A stretch of DNA of 64,000 bases from contig CAWUHX010000314.1 of assembly GCA_963922205.1 (NCBI GenBank), positions 186,001-250,000 of the forward strand, given 5' to 3'. Shown here piece by piece: positions 21,417-32,309 of this stretch. Source of the stretch: Romanomermis culicivorax (taxonomy: Eukaryota; Nematoda; Enoplea; Mermithida; Mermithidae). Positions within the stretch are counted from its first letter, which is position 1. Every line of letters begins with the position of its first letter. Both the position numbers and the translations under genes were made by a program. The notes under the pieces were generated by a model, which was given only the letters and a program-made list of their open reading frames with translations, did no database searches and was not told the origin of the DNA.

Positions 21417-22206
21417 CCGTACTACCCCAAATAAACACACAGTGCATTTATTTTTTCAAACGGTCCCTGCAGGGTGCATCTATTTGAGGGGTGGGTTAAT
21501 TCGAGGGGGTGCGTTTATTTTTTCAAACCTCAATTTTGGGGGTGCGTTAATTCGAGGTAACGATGAACGCGCTGTTCAGCTATCCATTGGAACAACATAT
21601 CTTCTAAGCCGGCAAAAGCAAGTTTCCGACCGGCTCCTTCTACACGTTTGCGTTTGCTCTCACCAGATAAAATTAGATTATTACACTATATACTCGTAAA
21701 AAATTTTTCATTACCTGTTTCCACATTCTTCTTCAAATCCGTTTCTTTTTGGCGCCATTCGACGATTCTTTGATGATCAATTTTGAAATGTTTAGCAGCG
21801 ACATGATTAGAATGAGTTTTAGCATAATCTATAACCTCTTGTTTTTTAGCAATAGAATACGCATTACAAGTTTTCCCCGACATACTAGCTGGGCTATTAG
21901 ATTTATACTTTTCAAAAAGGACAACAAAAATACGAAAAGGTTGTATTTATCCAACCAGCAAAACACAATGATGTAACGTAACACGCCAACACATATAGGT
22001 ATACTCATTTTAACAAACGAGCACGAAAAATTTGCATCTCTCTCTTTTGGTTACTTTATATCTCGAATAAACGCACCTCCTCGAATTGACGCACCTGGTG
22101 CGTTAAATCGAGGGGGTGCATTTATTTTTTCAAATGCTCTATAGAGGGTGCATCTATTCGAGGGGTGTGTTAATTCGAGGGGGTGCGTTTATTTGGGGTA
22201 GTACGG
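21417..22206 (-). mobile_element. Pogo-type (Tc1/mariner superfamily) deletion derivative
   Basis: TA|CCGTACTACCCCAAATAAAC at the left and GTTTATTTGGGGTAGTACGG|TA at the right give inverted repeats of at least 20 bp with a TA duplication (21415-21416, 22207-22208). Subterminal blocks TGCATTTATTTTTTCAAA and GGTGCGTTAATTCGAGG recur. Minus-strand exons of a transposase DNA-binding region lie inside. Confidence 0.85.
21585..21883 (-). pseudogene. N-terminal DNA-binding part of a pogo/CENP-B-like transposase
   Basis: On the minus strand, from an ATG at 21883, a first exon reads AYSIAKKQEVIDYAKTHSNH followed by VAAKHFKIDHQRIVEWRQKE, a pipsqueak/Brinker-type helix-turn-helix. After an apparent intron (donor GTAATGAAA near 21715) a second block, about 21660 down to 21570, reads SKRKRVEGAGRKLAFAGLED then MLFQWIAEQRVHR, the start of the CENP-B/Tc5-type second helix-turn-helix. 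The DDE catalytic domain is missing, so this is a deletion remnant. Confidence 0.75.
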
Positions 22207-22390
22207 TAACTTGTTCGAAAATTTCGGTTCAGTTGAAACTTGATGGTGGCGCTGCAAAAATTACAAAAACCTATTCATACTTCAAAGGTGGTATGGAGCG
22301 GTACAGTGTGGTGCCGCGTTTTAGTATGGATAGAACAACTGGAGCCGTGCTGTGCCATGTGGTACCATGCAGTGAAGTATGACAGGGCCT

Positions 22391-23227
22391 TGAGTGCCTG
22401 ATTTGAATAATGTCAGATTAATGCCGGATAAGTCCAAACAGTGCTATATCTGACATCGAAAATGACAGTATGGCAACACTGATATCGCTCCTTCATCAGG
22501 CGGCAGTGTCTCTAGATTCGAATTAAATTTCTTTTCTAAAAGTTGTAACTTGCTGATCAATTCCATAACTGACAAATCTACATATGCCTCCAAAATACAG
22601 TACCTTTCGGCATTACTTGGGTAATTTCCCCACAACTGATATAATCAATATTTTTGGCACCAACATGCAATACAGTTTGTCATCCTGCGTACCCTCCATA
22701 CAGTAATCCATGAGGTTGTACTCAATTTTCCTTGCAATAGCTGTTCTTGCTGTAACTTTCATCCTTTTTAATGCACACAATATTTATGTCATTATCTATT
22801 GAATTTGTCTAACTTTTATTTTATTTCAGAGTAACATAAAAAGGAATTAATCATATTTTCATTAAAAAAAACACTATAAAGACTTATTTCTTTTTTTTAT
22901 CTTTCAAATTTATTTGGAGTCAACGTCATGTCCTGCCTGCATGATTTTTGTCCCTAAATCTAACTTTTTGCATATATATTGCTGTGTTTTTCCATACACT
23001 TTGGAATCCAATTCATTAGTTCGTCTTTTCCACGCCTTGCCTCATCGTACATATATCAGCCGCCTATGCCACTGTGTTTGGATCAGTGTGCATGGCAATA
23101 AACTAATAATTAGAATCAGTCTATTGACATTGAGGTTCAAAAGAGAAATGTAAGTTGTCCACAACTTCCTATCCAAGTGTCACGTGTTGCACCACCGTAC
23201 GTCACCCCTTCATAATAATCGCAACAC
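22391..23227. other. Intergenic, no gene seen
   Basis: AT-rich sequence without recognisable coding or repeat structure on reading. Confidence 0.4.
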
Positions 23228-23352
23228 TGGCTCAGTAGTTCAAATGAAAGAACGCTGCACTATAGTCACAGAGACCCGGGTTTGAATCCTGGACGAGCAT
23301 TATTTTTCGAACAGTGTTTGGTGATGGTTACAATGGCAACGCATTTATCCAA
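23228..23352 (+). repeat. SINE-A, tRNA-derived
   Basis: A tRNA-like head (TGGCTCAGTAGTTCAAATGA box A region, CCCGGGTTTGAATCCTGG box B) runs into GACGAGCATTATTTTTCGAA and then GTTTGGTGATGGTTACAATG, ending GCATTTATCC. The same head-to-tail order occurs inverted at 37200-37331. The anticodon stem does not pair, so it is not a functional tRNA. Confidence 0.75.
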
Positions 23353-24273
23353 TACACCTCTCAAGTCTACAGTAATCCTTGCAGACATCAACCTGTTTGG
23401 ATTTCAGAAATCGACCAAATTTGATTTCTGAAATTCTGAAAAGAACTTTTTCTGAAATGCAGTTTTCTGGTTCCGACATCGAATTGGAGAAGTCTGCTTC
23501 GTGATGGCCAAAAGCTGAGTATACAAACCCAATCTCAATTGCAAAAGCTCAAAGCATCAAATACACTATCACCTGGTTTAGAATGTTCTAGAAGCTTTGT
23601 TCAGCAATGTGTTAGAAGTTGCCATTTTCTGGAAAGTTTTCTCCTGTGTCTGCTAGGGATGGGCTGGGTATCCAGATCTGGATCCGGATCCGCGGATATC
23701 CGCCTAAATTTTAGGATCTGGATCCGATCCAGATCCGCGAAACCAGATTTTTTAGGATCCGGATCCGCCGAACCAAATTTTTTAAGATCTGGATCCGGAT
23801 CCGCTGTTGTCAATGATTAAAATCCGGTCATAATCGGATCTTTATTCATTATTATTATCATAAAATTTTGCAGTATTAGAAAACACCAGAAATTTTCTGG
23901 CGCTTCGCGCCGGATTAAATAATTCTTTGCAATACTATTTTTCAACAAATAGTGCTTCCTGGAGAAAAAATTTCCAGTAAAGGAAAAAATTTTGGTGGTC
24001 CTCCTGTACGAAAAGGCGAATTTTGGTCCATTTCAGAACGTCAAAATCTACTCCAACTTTTTTGCAACTTAAATTTTAAACATGAAGCCGAGTTTGAACT
24101 GAGAAGCATCATGGAACTAATTTTCAGAAATTTCAGGTTTAAAGTGAAGTTTTTCAGATTTATGAAAGTTATGAGTATATTTTCTTAATTTCTAAGATGA
24201 TTATGAAGGACGGGAACTCGAGTGCTATTAGGAAGAAACTATGTGCGAAAATACATAAAAGATCATGGTTTTT

Positions 24274-24522
24274 TCAGTGTACAACAAAAATTTCTTCGTA
24301 CAAAGACTTTTTGGCCGATCGTTTTACAGGTACAAAGAGGCTTGTACACAAAATCACTGCAATGGTAGCAAAATTATACTTGAGAAACAGTAATTTTTCA
24401 ACAGTACCATTGTTCAAACGATTTTTGGTAGGATCATAAATTTGACCAGCACCACTAAATAGCTGTTCATAGGGGACACTTTTCGCTGGTGCTAATTTAA
24501 GTTTACTTTCTGCATGAAGCAA
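24274..24522 (-). pseudogene. hAT transposase C-terminal dimerisation domain remnant
   Basis: SVPYEQLFSGAGQIYD followed by KNRLNNGTVEKLLFLKYN matches the hAT C-terminal dimerisation motif (S-V-P-S-E-R-L-F-S-x-A-G, N-R-L, V-x-x-L-x-F-L). It lies downstream, on the same strand, of the BED finger at 24693-24881. The RNase H-like catalytic core that should separate them is absent. Confidence 0.8.
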
Positions 24523-24692
24523 TTGTCCAGAGACGTTTGAGATTTATGTTCATGCTATAATTTGGTTTTTGAGTAGCTAGGTTCATTTTTTGGCTATCTC
24601 TAAAGAAAACACAAAAATTAATTCTTTAACATAACTTTACTTTACTAGTAGCAATTTGTTCCACAATTACTTCTATTTTCATTATCTTCTTT

Positions 24693-24881
24693 TTATTTAG
24701 CCGCAAACTGCTTATATATTGCCATATGTTTCCTCTCCAAATGTTTTCTCTGACATCCAGTAGCACAACCTTTTCTGGATAACTGGATTCTGCATTTATT
24801 GCACTTTGCCTTTTCTTCATCATCTGGGGACACTGTGAAGTAGTCCCACACTCTGCTAGTGAAGGAAAAACTTAAATCCAT
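24693..24881 (-). pseudogene. BED zinc finger of the hAT transposase (remnant)
   Basis: SRVWDYFTVSPDDEEKAKC then NKCRIQLSRKG and RKHLERKH follows the zf-BED pattern: aromatic VW-Y-F, C-x2-C, then H-x(3-5)-H. In a full-length element it binds the subterminal repeats. Here only the finger survives before the deletion. Confidence 0.8.
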
Positions 24882-25288
24882 AATTTCTGAAAAAAGTTTC
24901 CATTTCTATTTATTTCCTTTCTGATGAAACCAATATTAATCTAAACATGAATACAATTTAATGAATGAAAATTATCAATTAGTACATGTGAACTATTTCA
25001 ATAAACGAACACCTCAATCATTAATAATCTATTAATCTACTGACACTAATGAATACAAATTCATTTAACTCAATTTTAGACAAATTAGACATAGTACATA
25101 TACTAATTGAAAGATCGGGATCCGATCCGGATCCGCCCGGATCTGTTCCTCAAGATCCGGATCCGGATCCGCTGAACCAAATTTTCTTGGATCCCGATCC
25201 GATCCGCATCCGCTGAACCAAATTTTTCAAGATCCGGATCCGGATCCAGATCGGCTGTCGCCAAAAAAGTCGATCCGGCCCATCCCTA

Positions 25289-25776
25289 GTGTCTGCGACA
25301 TTTTACGTATTAGCCATTTACTCACTAAGATGACATTTGGAGTGGCCTTTAGACCTTCGAAGCTAGCTGGCCCACATTTTTTCAAACTCTGAGTAATTCT
25401 TCCATCCCGTTGATTTTTGCATGCAATTTTCAATTATCCATGTGACGTGAACAGTGTACACAACTTCCGAAGAATCCCCTGGATCAACAATTTCCATGGA
25501 AATTATCTTACGCTCTAATAGGTATTTTGATTAAAAGAGCATATTTGCTGGCAGGCATTTTCCTCAGGTATACTCATCGCACATTTACTTGACATATAAT
25601 GTATGTACATCTGGAAAAATAATTAACAATAGGACTTGTCATTAACACCTTTTTAATAAGTTTTGCGAGTTGCATTTGCAAAAAGTCGGCACGACACTTC
25701 AATATCCAATTTTCATTATACAGTCAATTATTAAAAAATACGTCAAAGTTTATCGGAACAAATTATCAGCACGAGC
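25289..25776. other. Upstream region of the receptor gene
   Basis: No gene or repeat recognised. It probably holds the promoter of the gene at 25777. No clear TATA or initiator can be pointed to. Confidence 0.35.
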
Positions 25777-27053
25777 ATGTCGGATGTAGCGATAATTTTT
25801 TCTTCATTAACGAATCCAATAACTATGTCGAACGCTACTTTTCCTTTCCAAAATTTTACGACTTTGCCAACATTGGACATTATAGTTGGCGTGCAATCCG
25901 TACTATTGATTTTAACGTCCAGTTTTTCCTTGTTACTCAATTTTTGCTTTTCATTGTGCATCGGATCCGTATCAACATTACCATCGAATGTGATTTTTTA
26001 TTTGATATTGCTCTCTGTATCGGCTATTGTACATTCGACATATACGATTGGTCATTCAATATACAATTTTGCTTTGTTAACCGGAAGTGGCATTTTTTCT
26101 GGTAATACAATTTTCTGCAAGTTGTCGCAAATACCCAATATTTTGTGTATTGGGGCCACAAATGCTATAATTTCCGGCACTAGCTTCGAGTTAATATTAA
26201 ATTCGATTCAGTTAGTCGCTGTTGGACAGGTAAGCAAAATTTTTCCTAGCAGGATTCGCAAATTATAATTATTTTTTTGTAGATTAATTCCAAAACTTCC
26301 CTGCTTTGGACGAAATGGGTCATTTTGGGTGTTTGGATCGGAAGCATCTTTTTGTGCCTGATGTTATTTTATGCCCCAATATCAGCAAATACACGAATCT
26401 ATTGCTACTTCATGTTCACGCTAGATTCAAGATATAGCTCTTTCGTCACCTATACAATGGCTGCGACCGAAATTTTGAGTTTAATATTCTATTTGATGGT
26501 CGAGTATGAGAACAAACGACAATTGAAATCGTTCGCTATAAATCGGGCCGTCAAGCAATCCCTGGTCATGCGTTTTCAATTGACGCAAATAGTCAATACT
26601 TGTCGCAGTTTGATCGCTTGCTCCGTATGCCAAACTGTGCTATATTTTACTGCTATGTGCGTGCGAATCTTCATGCAAAGCGCAGCTTTTAAGAAATACG
26701 ACCCGAGCTACAGCATTTGTTTAGTAATGCTTAACCTACAACTTTATATTTTATTCGCTTTACTATTCCCTTTAATTCAAATTAGATTGAACAAAACCCT
26801 ATTGGTCAAAATTTTAGAACGTTTCCCCAATTTATCTATTTTATTTTGTATTCGTAAGAGGAAAATCGAAGCCGTTTCGACGAGTAGCCATGCCCAAAAT
26901 TTGGTCAATTACAGAGTCAAAGTGGACGAGCAAGTGAAAAATTTAGAAAATTTTTGGGAAACGCAAGCGAACAATCCGGCGTCCAGTAAGGTGAAGGGTG
27001 TTAAACAAAAAAATAGTATTTTGAAAAGTGTGAAAAAAGTTGAAGCAAAATAA
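25777..27053 (+). CDS. Seven-transmembrane receptor, nematode Sra-superfamily-like chemoreceptor
   Basis: Exons 25777-26229 and 26283-27053 join in phase 0 across a 53-nt intron (GTAAGC...TTTTTGTAG) to give 407 residues. Hydrophobic stretches fit seven membrane helices: about 32-57, 66-88, 105-130, 137-152 and three or more in exon 2 (VILGVWIGSIFLCLMLFYAP, MAATEILSLIFYLMV, LIACSVCQTVLYF, LQLYILFALLFPLIQI). The segment QSLVMRFQLTQIVNTCRSL resembles the S-x-R-[YF]-Q-L-x-x-N-x-x-x-x-x-x-L motif before TM6 in the Sra/Srab/Sre receptors. No DRY motif is seen. The tail is basic and lysine-rich. N-glycosylation sites NAT and NFT lie in the extracellular N-terminus. Met1 could instead be the ATG at 25825. 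AATAAA overlaps the stop. It stands alone without paralogues here. Ligand unknown. Confidence 0.7.
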
Positions 27054-27199
27054 ATCCGGAATATTTATGCGACATTTTTTATTGTGATATCTATCCGAGC
27101 ACATTTTTTTTCTTGTGTTAATTAATGCACATTTTTTTACATTCGTAACATGATGTGATTATATGCTGCAGTAAATATAGTTTTTTATTTCTGAATGAA

Positions 27200-27560
27200 T
27201 TTTGAGGCAACTTATTCCTGTCGTTTGGGTCCTCAGTAAAAGTTAAGCTCAGTCCAGGACTTGAACCCAGGACTGAGCAGGTAACCTTAGCCAACTAAAC
27301 AATCACAAAGATGCTTCCAAATTTCAACAATTTTTAGTTGATGTGATTGCCTTGAACCCTCTCAACATCCCTCCACCGTCGAATTTTAGGGTCACTGGCA
27401 TTGAGGCAACCTATTCCCATTGCTTGGGTCTTCAATAAAAGTTAGGCTTGGTCCCGGACATGAAACCAGGACCTTGTGGCCAGGACGCAGGACTTAACGA
27501 ACTGGGCCAATGAGACAATGGGAAAAGCGTTTTTAACAATCTATAGTTGGAGGGGCTGTT
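27200..27560 (-). repeat. Two SINE-B copies, minus strand
   Basis: About 27205-27320 and 27395-27535 share GAGGCAACTTATTCC-type starts, TTGGGTCCTCAGTAAAAGTT, AGGCTTGGTCC and a reversed box B (GGACTTGAACCCAGGAC), ending near GCCAACTAAACAATC. A third copy is at 53690-53860. The tRNA-like head on the minus strand identifies a SINE family distinct from SINE-A. Confidence 0.6.
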
Positions 27561-27894
27561 GTGACCATTCCCTACATGTAGATCATGTCCTAAAAACAAC
27601 TCCTGTCCTGGGTTTATCTTTCGAAAGAGCTAATATTTCACATTGAATGCACCATATCATAATGACAAAATATATGAAATCAAGCGAAATTATCCCAAAA
27701 ATAAAAAAATATTATAATAAACAACCACAAATTTGCGAAAGCCAAAATGACACAAAATATTCACTCAATTCAATCCCATTTGTGCCTCTTAATTACATTA
27801 AGAAGTCCGGTATTTGTTGTTTTGATGCTTTGGGCTGTTCATTACATGGGATGTCCCACACTCACCACCATCACAATGTCCGAACCATTCATGT

Positions 27895-28005
27895 GGCTCA
27901 GTTAGTGCAGATGGATAGTGCATCAGCCTTGTATGCAGAAGGTCGAGAGTTCGAGCCCCTCAACGAGCATTATTTTTCTGAGGTGCTGGCGACATGCATT
28001 CGGGC
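27895..28005 (+). repeat. SINE-A copy (head and GCATTATTTTTC joint)
   Basis: TGGCTCAGTTAGTGCAGATG and GAGAGTTCGAGCCCCTCAAC form box A and box B-like segments, followed by GAGCATTATTTTTCTGAGGT as in other SINE-A copies. Confidence 0.65.
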
Positions 28006-29049
28006 ATACAACATATTCTCAGGTCCTTTTGATCTCGAGTTATCACTTTTTAACGTCATTGCCTTTCTCAGTGCTATCCAAGCACATGTATATTCCTCAC
28101 TTTTGCCAAAAATTGATCAGGTAGTGAACATCGTTGATGACTAGCCGAAAGAAAATAATTATAAAAGTTTAGCTGAGATGATGTATTTAATTTCGATAAG
28201 ACATGCTCATATGAATTAGTCAACGTCTTGACACTACCCGGCGCTCTGTGGATAGCGCAAATTGTGAGAAGAATGCAAGGAATAATCTCACTTTACTTGA
28301 TTATATTACACTAGTGCAGATGATACAGTATACATGCATTTGCGTCAATTTTAACCTGTATGAATCCGTTGGGGCCTGTGAGACCCTTTCTGCAATGACA
28401 CATCCGCTTCGCACCAGACACTGTTTTTTTGCGTTCAACAGATTCCTCGTCGTTTTTTACCCCAGAATACTATCAGACTGATGCCAAAAACCCTTCCGAA
28501 GTATGAGATATTGCAGAAAGCCATTCAGATAAATCGTACATGCCGCCCATACCAGCTAATATTTCTTGCGCTGTATGAGGCATCAAATGCTGGAAAAAAA
28601 TCTAGAAAAAAACGGTTGGAGCAATTCCGACATGGTAAAAATCCTTACGCATGCGAATAAACACATTTTTACTTGTTTCTGACGTTTTTTCTAAACTGAC
28701 AGCAAAAAACTGACCCAGGGAGACAAACCGAAAAAAAATTGGTGACGAGAAGAAAAATAAAAATTATCGACTTTAGATTACAGTAAACTTACTTCGTTTT
28801 GAGACTAACTGATCCAATTTTTCTTGTGCATCTAATGCAAAAAACCGTTTATCTTCAATAAGTAAAGAGTAACAGGGAATTCATTGAGGCATGCACTTTT
28901 GACATAGGGTATATACCGATTCATTCGGGATAAGGTTAGGTTATGAAAGATATTGCTTACTAGTACAGTTGGATTGAAGACTAATGGTGTCTAGGTGGTA
29001 TTTGATTATCAAAAAAAAGAATACTGTTGCTTACTGTTGGGTATACTTA
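28006..29049. other. Region with two exon-like blocks on the minus strand; otherwise nothing
   Basis: Minus strand about 28590 to 28470 reads HLMPHTAQEILAGMGGMYDL then SEWLSAISHTSEGFLASV and a stop, preceded by an acceptor (ATTTTTTTCCAG). Minus strand about 28880 to 28793 reads YSLLIEDKRFFALDAQEKLD then QLVSKR before GTAAGT. The amino-acid texture looks coding, but the two do not join in phase directly, so a middle exon is missing from my reading or these are remnants. I do not recognise the protein. Confidence 0.3.
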
Positions 29050-29498
29050 CACTACCAGGCAAAACTAACCGTCTATGCCAGTCACATACAGAATGCGTCC
29101 AGAATGCGTCCCGGACGCACCCAGGACCCGAAAAGCACACTATACCAACAATAAAATTGACAGGCCATGTGCTTGTGTCACACAAAGCCAAAGAATTTGG
29201 CTGATGCTTCCTTCTTACCTCCCTATAGAAAGCACACATTATTTACCAGATATAAATGAAAGGTCAACTGTTGTCATACTGTAGGTCAAAACAAAGTGCA
29301 TATCCACTACACATTACGAAAAAACTATGATTGACAGTTATTGCATGAATGTCAATTACTAAGAAAAATGAAGTTTTTTTTGTGTTGCTGAAAAAGAGGT
29401 GTTCCAGACGCGACCTGGATGCATCCAGGACGCGACCTGGACATGTCCAGGATGCATCCCGGACACGAATTTTTGAGGGTTAGTTTCGCCTGGTAGTG
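29050..29498. mobile_element. R6b: Tc1/mariner-type MITE
   Basis: TA|CACTACCAGGCAAAACTAAC at the left and GGTTAGTTTCGCCTGGTAGTG|TA at the right: inverted repeats of about 20 bp with a TA duplication (29048-29049, 29499-29500). The body carries ACGCGTCC/GGACGCG-like words in series near both ends. It matches R6a once the nested insertion there is removed. Confidence 0.85.
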
Positions 29499-31540
29499 TA
29501 CTTTAATGTTAGAATATTATGGGATGGAATATAGAGATATCACAATAATAAGCAAGTGAATGCTAGGGTCGTTGGGCGGGAGAACTGACTAATGTTGTCA
29601 ATGTTGTCTTTCTATGTGTTTTTTGGGAACATCAGTTAAGGTTCACAATATTGACTCTATTTATACACTTCCAAAATTTCTGTATTTTATCATTTAATTG
29701 AAATCTGTCCCATTCTGTGGATCAATTTCTTCAACAGTGGATTGTTGCAACATGTTGGAATATACTGTAAGATAGTTGATAACACATTAGTCTCATAGTG
29801 TACAACATGTATATCAGATTACTGTATATAATTTTATTTGTGATGTATTTTCTCAAGAATGTCTGGGTTCCCCCATACTGACACTCCTGTATATTCTTTT
29901 GAAGTGTTCTGTTTTCGATAATCCTGCACCCCAAAAACCGCTATTGACCCAAGTAGAAATCATTACATAATTTAATCATACATCCGCACCTGGTCCCCCA
30001 TAACCCACCCGAGGCACTTGAAACACACCCTCCCAATAGATACAGTATTCCCCGGGAATCGTAAAAACACCTGTCCTGCAATAAAATGTAGAAACCTCAA
30101 CCCAGACACCAGTCTCAAGTGGAACAGTAGCTGCCATTACATTACAGAAGCACATACACATGTAGTTAGTAATGAGGAAGCAGGAAGGCGTGGCTAAGCC
30201 CAAGATAAAACTGAAGCACAAGCAGAGAAGCTAAGCATAAAACAGAAGGGTGTGGTAAAGCATACTATAGTCAGAAAGCATAAAGGCATGGTTAAGCAAG
30301 CATACATTATATGGAAGGGAGTAAAGCAAAGAGCGATGATTGGTTGGAAGAAGAATTTTGGAAGCCGACCCCCCAGGGATCAAGGGTGTGGTCAAAAGGA
30401 AGTGGTATAAAAGAAAGAAGCATAGTGAAAATATTCAGTTTTTATTTTATTTGCAAATTCGTGTGTAAAAGCTTGACTCGTGTAATTGTGTGAAATTGGA
30501 ACATTCATATCCTCGACGCTGAGCATAAAGCCATCGATGATGTTATTTACAATTTAATTGTCATTTTATTGTCATAGTATTTTGTCGTGTTATCGCCCCA
30601 GGGGCCTCGTGGACCAATTAGATTGGACAAGTAAAAGTGTCATAGAAATTAGAGTGAACCCCAATCAATTCCCACAACTGGGCGTTACAATACGAAAGGC
30701 AAAGTAACCTATGTGCAAAACATAGACAACATTGTATAATGAAAATGGATAGGAACTAGCCAGCAAGCAACAATACTCTACTTATTAATAATCAATGATC
30801 TCTTGATTATATCCTTTTCGGCCTAAAACTTGTTATTTTGCATAATAAATCTTATTACAGAAAATTTATAAAAATACAAAAACAAAAATAAAACAAAGAA
30901 TACAAAAAAATTATTACCTTTTCACCATATTGTTGCTTTGAATTTAATTCTTTTGTCGACTAGTGCATAACCTTCTCTGGAAAAATTTCATGCTTTCCTT
31001 CTCACTTTTCCGGCACATACATAGCCCTTGCAATTTTTGTTGTATAATTTTTTGATTTCAGGGCCTCTGAGACGTTAATATTTAATCTCATCATTGTAAA
31101 TTATTTTTAAAAATCAGGTAAAAATTTAAATTGAAAAATTTTAAACTTTTTTGCCATTTAGAGTATTGTATTAGATGGGCCAATAGGATGAGCAGCCTGC
31201 CATAGAGGAAGAGTGCCTGCAGTAGCCGAAACCCTATGCTAGAAAAACCATGATCATAGGAGAAAAGGAATGGTGATGCCGAAATCTCAGCACACATCAA
31301 TTTCAAAGTCCAGACAAAACTATGTTCGAGACCATCCCAGGGAGTGCAATGCTGAATGGCATGGTCAAGGTCACTGTCACTTTAGGGACCTGTTAAAGGG
31401 CGGGATAAGAATATGGTGGGGGTACCAGAAAGAATTGCTCTTTGCTGGAAAACTGCCACTTGGCCTTGGGTTCCAATATGGAGCTCAGGGCTGAGGAAAG
31501 GTTTTCACCTCCCCTCAGTCCGTTTTGAAGGCTGAGGGAT
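29499..31540. other. Intergenic; possible solo LTR fragment
   Basis: No gene recognised. 30405-30690 has TATAAAAG followed about 280 bp later by CCACAACTGGGCGTTACA, which resembles the 3' end of gypsy or BEL/Pao LTRs. No matching TG start or target duplication was found, so this is only a hint. AGCAAGCATACA/AAAGCATA words recur at 30200-30310. Confidence 0.3.
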
Positions 31541-31544
31541 GTTT

Positions 31545-31960
31545 TCGTTACTGTAGGTGCACAAGTTCGACTTCCAGCGTCAGTGTGCAGGTGGTGTGAA
31601 TGCAGTGAAAGTGGTGGAAGTGACAAATTTTCATAGATTTTTGTTGCCACTGTTCGAATTTTGTTGATCATTTTTTCATTACGCATTTTTAACCAGATTT
31701 GATGCAGCACATCCTGGTCACAATTTGTACTAGTTTTATACATGTTTGTACCATGTTCACAAACACTTTTTACCTTGGTGTGCATTAGAAGCCAGAAAGT
31801 GCTGAAGTGTGAAAATTTGCATAACATTCGTTCATTTGTAACCACTGCCCAGTTTATTTTCGTCTTTTTTATTATTCTTGATTATGAAATTTTTTATGTA
31901 CTCTCAGGTCCACTTTCTCTATAGTTTAGTTTTTGTGACCAATACAGGCTACGCATGGTA
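31545..31960. repeat. R3 repeat fragment
   Basis: TTACTGTAGGTGCACAAGTTCGACTTCCAG-type start and GGTGGAAGTGACAAATTTTC / TGTTGCCACTGTT match the R3 copies at 46755, 51335 and 61615. Diverged. Confidence 0.5.
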
Positions 31961-32309
31961 TTGCGCTGTCTACATATTGTTTTCAAGATTCGCTTTTGCA
32001 GGTGCAAAAGATACATATCTTACAGTATGATCATGTAATAGAATATGCAAGTACATTTCATCTACTACATCTTCCTGGAAACTACTAGACATTATCACAA
32101 TATTCAATAACATTCTGTTCATATACATTCTACAATGTTCTAGAACATTCCACGGCTTTTCATGATGGTGTATAAGCGGTGTTATTTAGCATAGTCATTC
32201 ATTTAATTTTTTTATTATTCAGTACATTACTATTGTATGTAATTTATTTAGCCTTATTTAACTTAGCTATTCCCAAGCTAGTATTCCAGAGAGATATTTG
32301 CAATTTATC
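31961..32309. other. Intergenic, nothing seen
   Basis: AT-rich sequence without recognisable features. Confidence 0.4.

Larger units (their letters stand above)
20579..22390. mobile_element. Longer Harbinger-type relative (about 1.8 kb) carrying a nested pogo-like element
   Basis: GGCCCTGTCATACTTCGCCG at the left and GCAGTGAAGTATGACAGGGC at the right match the MITE at 13640-14024. Flanking bases do not give a clean TWA duplication (AGA versus TGA). The interior shares long blocks with 49768-50967 (GCATGGTGCAGATAGAAGC, GGTCGGACCTGCTGTTTAGG, CAAAGTGGATCC-like text). No transposase is recognised. A pogo-like element is inserted at 21417-22206. Confidence 0.7.
23654..25288 (-). mobile_element. 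hAT transposon, internally deleted, with perfect 8-bp target duplication
   Basis: TAGGGATGGGCTGG at the left mirrors CCGGCCCATCCCTA at the right. GTGTCTGC flanks both sides (23646-23653, 25289-25296), the 8-bp duplication diagnostic of hAT. Just inside both ends are arrays of GGATCCGGATCC/AGATCTGGATCC palindromes, probably transposase binding sites. Minus-strand remnants of the transposase lie between. Confidence 0.92.

Noticed and set aside
30250-30690. A complete solo LTR ending CTGGGCGTTACA
   Set aside because: No TG start with a matching 5-bp duplication (ATACG) could be found upstream.
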